A stretch of DNA of 64,000 bases from Gossypium raimondii (taxonomy: Eukaryota > Streptophyta > Magnoliopsida > Malvales > Malvaceae). The position numbers and the translations under genes are program-made. The first letter of the stretch is position 1; each line of letters begins with the position of its first letter. A model generated the notes under the pieces. It made no database searches. It saw nothing but the letters and a program-made list of their open reading frames with translations, and was not told where the DNA came from. The stretch lies in NCBI RefSeq assembly GCF_025698545.1, contig NC_068575.1, positions 54,693,980 to 54,757,979 on the forward strand, written 5' to 3'. This document shows, piece after piece, positions 13,621 through 25,412 of this stretch.

Positions 13621-14818
13621 TATGCTTTCCAAATTTTGGTGTGAAAATGGTATCTAGTTTGGTATATAAATGCTGTTCAAATTGATGTATAATAATTGTC
13701 CAAATAGGGTAGACCACCTATGTTGTAATATGTAGTATAGTTAGTAACTTGAAATGAAATATGTGTACAAATAAATGTTTGGATATATGCTTGGATTTTG
13801 ATATATAATCATATAAGTTTGGAAATGTTTTAAGAATTTGAATGATAATAAATTTTGATTAGGTAAATGATAATGATATGGTTGAAATTTTCAGACATGG
13901 TTAGTATATGTAATTTGATTTATGATGCATGTTTGATTTTAATTGGTTATGTGTTTATATATATATATGTATATATATATATGGAATGAAATTTTGTGGT
14001 TGAGTTAGTATAATTTATAAAAAAAAAATTTAAGTTGGGTTTTGATCTGTAATGCCTCGTAACTCTAATCCGGCGACGGACTCGAGTTGGGGGTGTTACA
14101 ATCCCACCTTGCATAATGATATTTTTTAGACACTTAAATAAATTAAAACATATGTAAAAGGCCTTCTTATCTCGAGTTAACCAAAATGAAAAGGTCATGT
14201 CCCGTAAGTTAGGACACGACGTCTCGAATCCCCGAAAATAAGCTTGCTCATTATTTAATTACTATTTAAATTTCATGTATTTTAGTTTTAAAAGGGATGT
14301 TTGGTTATCTAGGTTCAAAGAGAAAGTTGAACCCCGTAAGTTAGGGCACAACTTTCGAATCACCAAATAATGAACATTGCCTCGATTTTAAATATTTACT
14401 ATGAATTATGTAAAACAAATATAACTTTTAAAATGATATACATTTATTTGAGCATAATGTAAAAACAGATAAATGTATTTTAACGGGACGACACGATGAT
14501 TAGTAAAATAAGGTAAAATAATAGAGGTGAAGAAATGAAATAACGACATAAAAAATAGATGAATAAAGAAAATAAATAATAGATAAAATAAAATGTCATA
14601 CTTGTGAGTAATAATAAAGCAGATATAATGAAACATCAATTTATAACAATGATATTATCATAACATGAATCATGAAATAATCATAATCATAATAATAATG
14701 GCAAAAAGAAAGAAAATAAATGCATAATGAAAAGGAAGTATAAATAATATCAAACTTAAATGTTTAAAAAGTAAAAGAATAACAAATAAATAAATAGATA
14801 AAACAAATTTAAATAATA

Positions 14819-14962
14819 TCAAATTTAAATATTTTAAAAGTAAAAGAATAACAAATAAATAAATAAATAAATAAATAGATAAAACAAATATAAATAATAT
14901 CGAATTTAAATTTTTAAAAAGTAAAAGAATAGCAAATAAATAAATAGATAAAACAACTCATA
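14819..14962. repeat. Short AT-rich tandem units and AAAT microsatellite in LTR C
   Basis: A unit of about 60-75 bp (taaataatatcaaatttaaa, then agtaaaagaataacaaataa, then ataaatagataaaacaaa) recurs about three times from 14750 to 14962. An (AAAT)n run is near 14855-14877. It lies within the minus-strand LTR C. Confidence 0.6.
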
Positions 14963-15294
14963 AAAGGTTGAAATTAATTGAATGAAGGACTAAATTGAAA
15001 TTTAAACGAAATTAGAAGTATAAATCGTAATAAATTAAATAATGAAATAAAATAAAGGACTAAAATTAAACGTGTGAAAAAGGGCAGGGACCAACTGGGA
15101 AATTATTCCCAAGACCACTAAGCGCATTGTTTCAAGAGGGACCAAAACGGAAAAAGATAAAATTAAATGGTAAAATTTTAAAAAAGAAACAAGACTATAT
15201 AAGTTAAAAATATAAGAGCGGAAGGACCAAAAGAATAAATAGAAGCCCATATCAAAAACACGCGGATCCTGTGCGGTTCGGGTTGGGTCGCAAG

Positions 15295-16389
15295 TAGGGG
15301 TGAGCAAAACTCGATTCGACTCGAAAAAATCGAAAAAAAATTCGAATTTCGAGTTAAACGAATCGAGTTATTCGAGTTATTCGAATCAACTCGAATTTTT
15401 TTTTCGAATTTCGAGTTCAAATCAAGTTGAGTTTTCGAATTCGAATAACTCGAATAATTCGAATAATTCGAATAATTCGAATATCAAACTATAATATTTT
15501 ACATTTTTACCCTAAACTCCCAAACCTTTTTACTTTTCCCTCAAAACTTTTATTCTTTCCCGCTTTGCCCCCAAAACTTTTACTCCCCTCTCCTCCCAAC
15601 CCCCCAATCTACCCAAAATCTATTTCCCACCAAAATTTTACTCTCCCATTTATTTTTTCTCAAAATTTTACTCCCAAAAACCCTCAAAACCTTTTATTTT
15701 CCCCCAAAATTTTTACTCCCTCCCACTTTTCCCCTAAAACTTTTACTTCTCACCCTTTACTCTAAAATAAAAAATCAAAATTATCCAAAAAAAATCACTA
15801 AACATAAATAGTAATAATTTTATTTATATATACTATTTATATTATTAAATTAAATTTCACATTTTATATTATTTATATTATTGAATTGTTTAGTCATATT
15901 GAATATTTATATTAAAATTGAATTATTAATTATGCCATAAAATATTCGTGTTAAAATTTTATATTGGTATTAATTTCACATTTTATTTTTAAAATAACTT
16001 TTATTAAAAAATCATATTTTTACATTTAATATATTTTTAATTCTAAAATACATAGTGACAAGAATCAAGATAATTGAAACAACTAAGCAAGCAAAGAAGC
16101 TAACCAATATATAAAAATTAATAAATAAATTATGAAGTGATGAAAGCTAATAAAAAAATTGATTAATGTGGACAAATTTTATTACGATGGGTGACAATAG
16201 TTACAATGACCCAAAATTATTTTTTTAAATTTAACTCGAATAAATATATTCGATTCGAATTCCATCTCACTCGACTCGATTCGAGAAAACTTCAAATAAA
16301 GTTAGGATGATAAAATGAGATTCAAAAACTCGATTAACTTGAAAATTTTTGATTCGATTCGATTCGATTCGATCGAATGCTCACCCCTA
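15295..16389. mobile_element. Non-autonomous hAT element, 1095 bp
   Basis: The terminal inverted repeats read TAGGGGTGAGCA on the left and, inverted, TAGGGGTGAGCA on the right. Inward they continue into TCGATTCGACTCGAAAAAAT and a CGATTCGATTCGATTCGA run. Flanks are gtcgcaag (15287-15294) and gtcgcagg (16390-16397), an 8-bp duplication with one change. End sequence and duplication size both fit hAT. Next to the left end lie many copies of 'ataattcga' and related words (about 15340-15480), the usual place for transposase-binding subterminal repeats. It codes no transposase. Confidence 0.8.
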
Positions 16390-17145
16390 GTCGCAGGCTC
16401 CACTTCGAGACGACGTTGTTTTGGAGCATTTGGAGCCACTTCAAAACGACATCGTTTTGCTCAGTCTATATAAGTTTAAAATATAAAAGAAAAAAATTCA
16501 TTTTAGACAGTTAAAAAAACAATTTCTTTCTATTTTTTTCCTCTCACGTCGCTCCTTCGTCCGGCCATAGGGACGGTGGTCCTCCGCTATGGCCACCGAT
16601 CATCAGCGATGGAAACCGCCGCCTCCGGTGGCCGAAGTTTCCCAAAACGTCCCCTTTTGAAGCCCGTCACCTGTAGAACCTAGATCCAAGATCGAAATCC
16701 CCAAAAATTCGATTAAACTCGACAAAAAAATTTAAAAAAAAATGTTTCGTTTTCTCTCCCTTTCTGGCGCAGCCTTTAGACGAATCGTTAGGAATTAAGT
16801 GGCCTTCTAAGCCGACGGGGACCACCCACGGTGGTGGTGCCACAAAATAGGTAAAAATTAACCCTTTATTATATATTTTGGTGAAACGGCGGCAGGGGCA
16901 AACACCGGGACGAGATGCCTCGGGCGGCGTGCCTGCGAAGGGGGGTGCGGCGCCAGGACTAGGGTTTTTTTGTTTTTTTTCTAAAAACTTAGTTTAGGTT
17001 GTGAGCCACTGGGCCATTAGAGTTTTCATTGATTTGGGGCATTTGGGTTTGTAAATTTGAGTCTAACATTTGTAAATGGACTATTTTTATTTTATTTATT
17101 TATTTTCTGTTTCTTATTTGGGCCGGATAAAATTGACCCGTTACA

Positions 17146-18066
17146 ATGCTAATAATAGAAAAGAAAAAGAAAAAAGGATTAATGGAGGAGAAGTAGTGTG
17201 CGTCATTCCAAACGAACTTAGAGACCGTGAGGATGGTAAAGCTTTAGTTAATGAAATAATGAAGATGAATAATCCGAGACAATAAAACAAAAACCAGAAG
17301 GATTAAGAAAAAGTAGAAAAGGGAATTGGCGGGACATGAAACCCGGATTACTGTGCCATTATTAATTATCTCATCTCATTAAATAGGGGTGCCAAGACAA
17401 TCAAACAACCAACAATATACTAAATCCAAAGTAGGGAAAATTACAAAACAGAATTACTCGGTTCCATATTTCACATACATTAATTCATATTATAAAACAA
17501 AGTAAAATTAAAATAATAAACATTCAATTATTTAAGAAGAAACATTGGGAACATTAACTTTTAGCAGATTAGGTCATCCATTATAATTCAAACCTCAGCA
17601 ATATCTGCAACAACAACAACAACATGATCAAATGTCAACAAACTCTTCTCCAAAACCAAAAAAATTGAAGAAGAAAAGAAAGATGTACATACAATGCTGA
17701 TTACTTGGTCAAAAAAATTGATACTAATAATGAAGGATAATGGGAAATCGACCCCGCCAGACATTACGACAGGGCGACGAGATTATCATGGGCCCAGATT
17801 GAAGGACAACGGTGTTTGGGACGGTTTCCTTATTGGTTTTATACTTTTGTAGTGTTATTTTTGAAAAAGTGTCCCCCCCTTTTCCCTATCCATGGACCAT
17901 GGAAACTGACAGTGAGGACGGGTTAAACTTGTATTTTGACCTAAGCATGCAGGATTGGAGTACGCACAACAAGAATCGGCTGCTTCTTCACGAGAAAGGA
18001 TTCTATTAAATTGGAATAACTTATCATTTAAATCCCTTTCCAATGAAAATATATCACTTAGTATTT
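17146..18066. other. Intergenic DNA between LTR C and TAC1
   Basis: AT-rich sequence without a recognisable gene or repeat ends. It should include the 3' untranslated region and polyadenylation site of the minus-strand TAC1 gene, but I cannot place them. An alternative last exon of TAC1 could lie here at about 17880-18000; I consider it less likely. Confidence 0.35.
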
Positions 18067-19750
18067 TCATCCTAATATGATTCTCCACATATAATACAAC
18101 AACCAAACAGATCATTGACATATATTGTACGTCTCGTTATTTTGCTTAAGCTAAAAAGAAAATGTTGGAAAAATATACCTGGCGATTGAAGCAAGGAAAC
18201 AGATTCATTGGCTTGGAGTGTGCTGCTAGCAACAGCATCAATCACGCTTGCCTTGCACCGTCCCTCCAATTGATTACCCTTGCCTTCAAGCTCTGGATGG
18301 ATCTTCCTTTTCAACATCCTCCTCATCATCTAATAACCCAAACAAATTAATTTCTTCAATGCTCAAATTTCGGCTGTCAACTTTTTATTTAAATCAAATC
18401 GTCATTTCATAACCACCTTTTAATTTTTACATATACATTTGTTGAATTAAAATTTGATTTGTCCTTTTTTTCATTTTGTACTTTTAGTCTTTGTCCTACA
18501 AGTTACTCACTTCACAAACTAATATTAAATCTCTGTTGCAGTGGATTTATAATATTCTAATAGTGAATTTTTCTTTACTACCCAAAGCTTTAGTTTTACA
18601 TCATAACCCAACTTTAACCTTGGTTGAAAAAAAGAAAGAAAAGAGAATGGTGTTTGGATAGGAAAAGAAGCATGGGTTTAACTTAAACAACACGATCACC
18701 TGGTGTAGCATTTTGATGGGACGTGAATCCTCGCCAACTCCAACTTGAGGAATGAGTTTCTTGGCAAAAGAAAGGCCGTTTTTGGCAGGAAGAGAAGATG
18801 GCTTTTTGCAAGAATCAGTGTCCAAATGGAGAGGAGAGCTGGGCTTCTTTTTTATGTCAGTGTCCTCAGAGAAGAGGTCGGCCAGTGTAGTTCTTCTTCT
18901 CAGCTTTCCAGAATGGTCCTCGGTGGCATCCAAGTTAAACTTGATTTCATGATCAGTAGACCCATCAACCATCATCATCACCTCCTTTTTTCTGTATTTC
19001 GAGTTATCGACATTTGAATCAACGTCTTCCAAACTCGGCTCGAAACTGCTCAACATCAGCGGGTTCACTTCTTCTTCTTCGTCATCATCATCGCCATCAA
19101 CATCTTCGTCATCGTTGTTATCAGAGTACCGTTCTTCGTCGTCGTCTTCGTAGCTCCCCGAAGCTAGGTAGTCATTTTGTTCTTCAGCCAAGGATTTCAA
19201 AGGATCGAAACCGAAGGTGCCAATTGTTAAAACGCCATCTCGCCAACCATCCAGCATGTCAACCAGTGCCACTTGTTCCACTAAAGCTTTTGTATTGGAG
19301 TCAATTGCAATGGAATCAGTCTTCTTAACATTTCGTGCAAGCCCATCTGCACATAAAGCACAAGTCTTTTCATGATATCAATTGTAAAATACATATATAT
19401 ATATTTAAAATCTTCAATGAAGAACACTGTTCTAGAGAGAATGTAAGATGCACATATATGTATATATTCACAAACTTGGACCGTAATGATACATCAACTG
19501 TCAGGAATTAGAATGCATGAGATTGGGTACACCATACAATAGGAATCTGTCACCAGAAGAAGAAAAACTATCAAACCTTTGAGGACGTTATGATGGAACC
19601 TCCTTTGCACCCAGTTGAAGATCTATTAAATAAATTAACGTCAGAAAATCCAGACACTGGAATTGATTCATTAGAAAGGGAAATCAAAGTTTTACATAGT
19701 TTTCAAGTGGAAAAAAATTAAGTAGAAGGGTACGTCGTAGTTACCTTCAT
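18067..19750 (-). CDS. TAC1: TILLER ANGLE CONTROL 1 (IGT/LAZY family)
   Basis: TAC1 proteins widen branch or tiller angle and are thought to oppose the LAZY branch of gravity signalling. Exons on the minus strand: 19745-19750, 19577-19622, 18700-19346, 18179-18329, then a tentative last exon 18067-18071; all junctions fit GT-AG. The tiny first exon (Met-Lys) followed by IFNWVQRRFHHNVLK is the family's N-terminal signature. Residues 55-61 (GVLTIGT) are the IGT motif. Residues about 85-120 are a strongly acidic D/E run. Exon 4 holds the conserved basic MMRRMLKRKIHPE segment and ends near ESVSLLQSP. The product is about 284 residues. No LxLxL (EAR-like) tail, which LAZY proteins carry in exon 5, is seen; its absence defines TAC1. 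The last exon adds only a glycine and a stop, so the C-terminus is the least certain part. Confidence 0.9.
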
Positions 19751-20551
19751 TTTCTCAGCCAAGCTTTAGTTTGGTGAGAAGGGAAAAAAGAAAGAAAAAG
19801 GGAAATGGAAGTCAAGGCGAATGTAGGGAGGGAGGGCTTGGGAATGTTTTATGATGGAAACGGAAGAAGTGAAGAAATTAGCAAGGAAAAGGCAAAAGAG
19901 TTAGGCGGCGCGACGTGGCAAAAAGGAGTAGGGCCAAGAAAATAGGCACTGTCTTAAGGGGTGCATGGCATGTTGGTATATACGTGTTGGGTCTATCTGG
20001 CTTGATCGATGTGGCGAAATTCTCCAAATGATATTATTATATGCACCTCTTTCTCTCTCTCTTTTAGTTTTCCATCACTCTTAGCTTAGGCATTACTAGC
20101 TCTCCCTAGCATTTTTCCCACTTTCTTTCTTTCTTTCTTTTATATAGTAAAATGCTCCAAAGCCTTCTAATTTCCTCACCTTTCATCTAACTCCTACCTA
20201 ATCTTTTGCATTTTATGCTCAAGTACAGCTATATGTGGTACCATTGTTCTTTAAATGAGATGAGCAAAGCCCTTAATGGAACTGACCCTCTTTTAATTTT
20301 TAGCCCAAAGTTTTCAATTAATCAAGGAAAAAGTCCATCAAGCCATCCATGAGCCGAAAGATAATGTGCTATGGAGCCTTATTAGTTCCAAGAAAAAAAA
20401 TGCACCCAATAAAGGTTGACGTGATCTCCAACATCTGCTTTTCTCAACCTCCTTTGGCACCTTTTTACCATATTTGATGTACATAAAAAAAGTAACTAAT
20501 TTTAAATCCATGCAATGCAGAAATACGTAATTTATTTTACTAGAGCACACA

Positions 20552-20610
<59 letters not shown>

Positions 20611-20875
20611 TATTATAAAACTAAAAAATTATTGGTTATATATTTTAATGGTAATCGGAAACTGACAATACATATATAATAAAATTTCATAATTCATACG
20701 TAGCGGTAATAATTTATTTTAGAAATACAAACAAAATTCTAATAATATCTTTAATCCCAATTAATTGAAATAAATAAAATTATCATGGAAGTCTCTATAC
20801 ATTAAATTAAACCGCAAACTAATCTTTCTGTTAATTATTTCATCCACTTCTACTGTTAAGTGATGACGTGGTTGG
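19751..20875. other. Intergenic DNA upstream of TAC1
   Basis: This holds the 5' untranslated region and promoter of the minus-strand TAC1 gene. A CT-rich tract lies near 20048-20062 and a tttc repeat near 20125-20140. A long AT microsatellite is annotated separately. No other gene is visible. Confidence 0.4.
20555..20606. repeat. (AT)26 microsatellite
   Basis: An uninterrupted AT dinucleotide run of about 52 bp, 0.8 kb upstream of the TAC1 start codon. Confidence 0.95.
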
Positions 20876-21117
20876 CAGGGCCCAGACCCCCCTAAAATGG
20901 AAACTTTTTCATTTAGGCCCTTTAAAATTTTTAAAATTTTAAATTAGTAAAGGTAATGTTGTACTTTGACCCCCTAAAAATTAAAAAATTTTGATTTAAT
21001 CATTTAAAAATTATAAAAATATAAACTATTAAAATGGTAAAATTATAAAAATATAAACTATTGTAAAAATTATAATTTAATTTCGCTCCCTAAAAAAATA
21101 TTTTGACTTCGCCCCTG
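20876..21117. mobile_element. 242-bp hAT-type MITE with perfect 8-bp TSD
   Basis: The element starts CAGGGCCCAGACCCCCC and ends TTCGCCCCTG, so the ends are inverted CAGGG/CCCTG. It is bounded by gtggttgg at 20868-20875 and gtggttgg at 21118-21125, a perfect 8-bp duplication. The interior is AT-rich with no coding capacity. A related but truncated copy lies at about 22619-22845. Confidence 0.82.
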
Positions 21118-21125
21118 GTGGTTGG

Positions 21126-22139
21126 CAAAACAACCAGGCAACGATTTGTGGTGTGTAAAATTTACCACATGTTAATGTCACATTTTACCACGTTAGTAAA
21201 TATTTAAAAAAATTTAAAAAATCCCCAAAAATAAATAAAAGACTTTTAATAATTATTTAAAACTATGAGAAATTATAAAATTATTGTAATTATAAAAAAT
21301 TAAAAAAATATAAGAAACTAATAAAATAAGACTCGACTTAGAAGATACATATGTGTGTTTATATATGTATTTAAATTCTTTAAACACACACTATATATAT
21401 ACATAGTTTTATAATTTTAATATTTTTAAAATTATTATTATTAAATTAGTACAATATCCTTTAACTTCTAATCAAAACAAAAAGAAGCAAATCTCTAAAC
21501 ATCAACTTTGGAGATCCTTAATATTTGATTTCATTTTATAATTTTATCATATTTTATTTAACTCATCAGAAATATTATAAATAGTAGAAGATTTGTATTA
21601 TTAGGAGTATATTACCTAACGTATATACTCACCTACATTGGGCACTGAATACTTTTTTTATTTTATAGTAAGCGTTATCGATCGCAGATCAAAGTCTGTG
21701 ATAAATGTATGTATAGCGCCTCATGAAAGTCAATTGATTAAATGGGCTCATACGACCCACTTGAATTGGCTTGATTCGTGAAACATGTGGAGAAACCTAT
21801 CTACCTAAAGCATTGGTGACCAGTGAGTAAAATTAGGGTTACCATGGTAAATATGGAAAGCAATCATAGAATATTTGTAATTTTAGAAGATTTTATTTTA
21901 AAATCGTAGAGTATCATGCAAATCTCTTAAGAATCTCAAATTGTGGATTAGCTTCGATCTCATCTGTCGATATAAATTAAATTGTACCATTGGATCTAGG
22001 GGAACTCAACTATTTTTGGTAAATCTTTGGAAGATGGTATTTATACCCTCTAATTTATTTCCAACCGTTATGGTTATTGTAGAAGTGAATGCAGCCGTTG
22101 AGGATGAAATATCAGGTTATTAACTTTACCTGCAGCAAC
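21126..22139. other. Intergenic AT-rich DNA
   Basis: No gene is recognised. A 60-codon reading frame at 21941-22123 shows no family signature. Composition varies from very AT-rich (21180-21560) to more balanced (21640-22130), so the right half may be an old LTR fragment. No ends were found. Confidence 0.3.
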
Positions 22140-22510
22140 GAGAATTGATACTTATTAAAAGATTATCGATATTTTTTTGTAATTAATGCTGATTTCAATG
22201 GCCGTTGGAGTATAAATATCGATACCTTAGGAAATATACCAATACCTTAAGAAAAGTATTGACACTGGATCAATACCTACCAGGGTTTGAAAATGGCAGA
22301 ATGTCAATTTGGTATCGATTATCAAAGGAGTATCGATATCTTGTAAGATATCGATACTTAGACAAAAAGTATCAATATTTTTTTGTCCTGGAGCAATTCT
22401 AACTAGTTTGAAAATAGTTAAAACATATTTGAAAATATTTGACTCAATTGAAACCATTTTAACTTGAGTTTATGAAATTGCTCAACTTTACTTTTATTCA
22501 AAAACACATT
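22140..22510. mobile_element. LTR fragment with GTATCGATA words
   Basis: The segment is full of near-palindromic 'gtatcgata' words and contains 'ggcagaatgtcaa'. The same combination occurs in the LTR-like segment at about 34960-35100 (ggcagaatgtcaaaacggta). The two are probably fragments of one LTR family. No ends or target duplication were found. Confidence 0.45.
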
Positions 22511-22618
22511 AATTTGTTATATCAAAACATATTAACCAACAAGGCTTAGTTTAACAATAAACTTACATTTATTATTATTATTATTAGGGGTAGGAAAGTG
22601 GTTGCTTAGGATCTAACC

Positions 22619-22845
22619 AGTGGTGAAACTAGTGGGGCTGGCAGGGGCCCCGACCCCCCTAAAATGATTTTTTTATATGGCCCCTTCAAATTTTTAAAAA
22701 TTTTAAATTAGTATAGGTAAAATTGCACTTTGGCCCGTTAAAAATATAAAAATTTGATTTAATCTTTTAAAAATTATAAAGATATAACCTATTAAAAATA
22801 TGAAATTGCATTTTTTTATCGCAAAAATTAAAAATTAATTTCGGC
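22619..22845. mobile_element. Second copy of the 20876-type MITE, right end lost
   Basis: It matches the 20876-21117 element across 'gaccccccta aaatg', 'aaattttaaattagtaaaggtaa' and 'aaaatttgatttaat' type words in the same order. Its left end reads cagtggtgaaactag. The right end does not give a clear CCCTG terminus or duplication. Confidence 0.6.
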
Positions 22846-24944
22846 TACCCCTAACTCTCATGTCCCAAAACTTAATTCTCTTTATGTTTGTTAAAAATGA
22901 AATATTCAAATAATTAAATTTGACTTTTACTTAAAGCTTTTTAAAATAATATAAAAATGTTATATTAATAATAGTAAAATATGAAATAAAGAATTTTCAG
23001 AAAATATAAATTTAGTATTATTGCACAGTGAAATTATATTTTGTACTTAATTTACTCCTATATAGCTAACATTTTAATTGTAATAAAAATAATTTTAAAT
23101 CAAATATAAGGTAATGTTTACTGCAACAAGCAACAAGCAACAAGCAACCCATAAAAACATACAAGGATTATCCGAATCATTTATAAAATAATTAATTTGT
23201 AAACCCATTGAACATTATTTCTATTTGAAGAAGAATAATAATTAGAGCTTGTTCAGTCTAGGTAGGCTTTGGCATTCATATGATGACACTTGGATGAGTT
23301 AGAAGCTAGGTAGGGATCCCGAGGGCAAATCAGACATTGAGAAGCTAAAAGTTGTTCGAAAATGAAAGCTACTTAAGCTGGAAAGAAATGGCAGGGAGAA
23401 AAAACAGAAACATGTTGAAGTGGTGGAATTCATGGTGACTACTGTCATTTGACCGTTTGCAGCTTGTCTGCTTATGTCCTAACCTAAAAGCCTTTCCACA
23501 ATTTCAAAGGTGGTGACCCTGGAATGGATTGTAATGCTTTCTGGGTCTTTGTTGCTGCCTTACACCAACTACACAATCCAACCCGTTCTTTCTTTCACCT
23601 CCAACACCCTACGCTTTGGATTCTCCTTAAAGCATTCTAGTTCAAATTTGTAGGGACTATCTCATATGCCTCTTTTTCAGCCTGATAGGTGGTGGGGGAA
23701 GCACAAATTTATCACAACATCCACATATACAGCTTCATTTCTACTCATCATAATTGTTTCCTACAAATTAAGTTTATTCCTCTTGGGTTTCAAAATCTCA
23801 ACATTGGCAATTAAAACAACACTAGGAAAAGCTTACAGTGACGTGCAATAATTTTCTCCAAATGGAGTGAAAAGAGATTTTTTTTTTTATTAAAAAAAAA
23901 TTAAAAGCATGGCCAAGTGCCCAGCGGCATCAACTTTTCAGATATTGAAGAAGTTCATTTCCAGGAGGAAAAAAATTGAGTCCATTTTATCTGGCTGTGA
24001 ATGAATATTCTTATTATTGGATATCAAATGGCAAAATCCTGTCTGGTCGACTGGTCGCCTTTATTTTACTCTGTTCCTCCAGAATCGTTTGCTTTATTAT
24101 TATAGGTCGCCATGCAGTGTTGAGAATGAACGAGGACCAGAAGTTCTTGAGAGCTTACACTGTCAACAGATATCATACAGTATCTATTATCTTAACGCAC
24201 ATGCACTCAAACCCTCAAAGACCCACTTTAAAGATTAACTGGTTGAATTAGCTCCATTGGCCAAATCTGGTGGATCAAACATGCATCCCATTGGCTCATT
24301 TTTTCGCTAACGGAATTTAGTAGGATCCACATGACATATTCCAACACAAAATGGACATCCCGAGGAGACATTGTGTGGAGTGTTTTATTTGGGGCAGCAT
24401 TGCCCATCTCCCTATCTCATGAATCACTAACTATTCCAACTCATGATTTAATCAGCAAGGATAACAAAAGCTAGCTAGGGGTTATTTTTAACAAAACTAG
24501 AGATACCACACTTACCCGCATCACCTTTATATCCCATGCTTTATGTTCTTCATTGTCCCTTCTTCAATAGCATGGTTCTCCCTTTACGGCAACTTGAGAG
24601 GCTCTCTCTACAAATTCAAGAGATTAAACTTTTAGGTTATTGGAATATATGATTATTTAATATATTATCAATTAGGTTACATTATCCGGTTCAATTCATT
24701 TGGTTTAAACATAATATTTTGATGTTTGGTAAAGCATAATTTATTAAATTATCCTTTTATAAAATTTGTTTTTTTAAACAATTTTAGTTCTTGTAATATT
24801 TTTAATTTTAAATTTTCCATAAAATTATGATAACTTATGAAATTCCTTTTATTACACATTAATTTTAGCATCTGAATAAATTTTGAACTTTTTCTTTGTC
24901 GTTGTTGAACAGTTAAACTTAATTATGATAACTTATTCAATAGG
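22846..24944. other. Intergenic DNA, no gene recognised
   Basis: The part 23230-24500 is less AT-rich than its surroundings and contains short open frames (23666-23851, 23976-24251) with no recognisable domains. It could be decayed transposon or relict gene sequence. I cannot support a gene. Confidence 0.35.
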
Positions 24945-25412
24945 CATAGTAACTTAGTTGGCCCTTTAGCTTTACAAAAATAAAATGGTCATTTTAGCTC
25001 TCCATTCAATTTTCACATCTTTTAGCTCTTAAACTTGTATTGTTTATCAAATCACTCTAAAATAGGCGTAAAAGTTAGTGTCTGATCACTTTATTTAAGT
25101 GACATATATGTGAATTGCAGCCTTAGCAATTAATTATTTTTTTAATTATAAAAATTATTTAAAATTTAAAATTATTAAAAAGGTATAAAAATTATATAAT
25201 TTTTTTACTATTTTTAAAAAAATTAATTAATTGCTAACGTGGCATACAAGTGGATATTACGTCAGCTAAGTAAACAAACATTAACTTTTCCATCCGTTTT
25301 AAGGTGATTTGACAAACAATGTAAGGTCAATAGCTAAAAGAGACAAAATTAAACGAAAAGATAAAATAATTCTTTTATGAAATTGAAGAGCCAAATAAAT
25401 TATTATGTCTTT
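24945..25412. mobile_element. Foldback MITE with arms of about 150-180 bp
   Basis: The left arm (ttagttggccctttagcttt, then aaaataaaatggtcattttagctc, through attgtttatcaaatcactc and gtaaaagttagtgt) is matched in inverted form by the right arm (atttatttggctcttcaattt read on the minus strand, through attgtttgtcaaatcacc and gaaaagttaatgt). The arms face each other around an AT-rich centre at 25120-25230. There is no coding capacity and target duplication is unclear. Confidence 0.7.

Larger units (their letters stand above)
10690..14100 (+). mobile_element. Solo LTR D, 3.4 kb, inserted in LTR C
   Basis: The element starts TGTAACAGCCC and ends GGGGGTGTTACA, an inverted TGTAACA/TGTTACA pair. Flanks are atcct (10685-10689) and atccc (14101-14105), a 5-bp duplication with one change. 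Sequence matching LTR C resumes on both sides. It belongs to a different family from A-C; the 'cggcgacggactcgag' block before its end is one I associate with cotton LTRs. It includes three 43-bp repeats at 11945-12073, an AT microsatellite at 12721-12748 and a 47-bp array at 12984-13547. It has no second LTR and no gag or pol, hence a solo LTR. Confidence 0.75.
10403..17145 (-). mobile_element. Solo LTR C (minus), with two nested insertions
   Basis: On the minus strand the element starts TGTAACGGGTC at 17145 and ends GGTTCGACA at 10403. The flanks are atggt (10398-10402) and atgct (17146-17150), a 5-bp duplication with one change. The part near its end (about 10440-10620) is the reverse complement of the shared module of LTRs A and B: cgttacgtacgaggaaggg, then agcaccctcgtgactcc. 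It is broken by solo LTR D (10690-14100) and by a hAT-type element (15295-16389). Net length is about 2.2 kb, close to A and B. It has no retained internal region. Confidence 0.72.

Noticed and set aside
15427..15765. 112-codon plus-strand frame rich in Pro, Phe and Ile
   Set aside because: It lies wholly inside the non-autonomous hAT element and is made from its simple 'ttcgaataa' and 'ccaaaa' repeats.
17855..18121. Cys-containing minus-strand frame as a longer TAC1 tail
   Set aside because: It needs a weaker acceptor and resembles no TAC1 C-terminus I know; kept only as an alternative.
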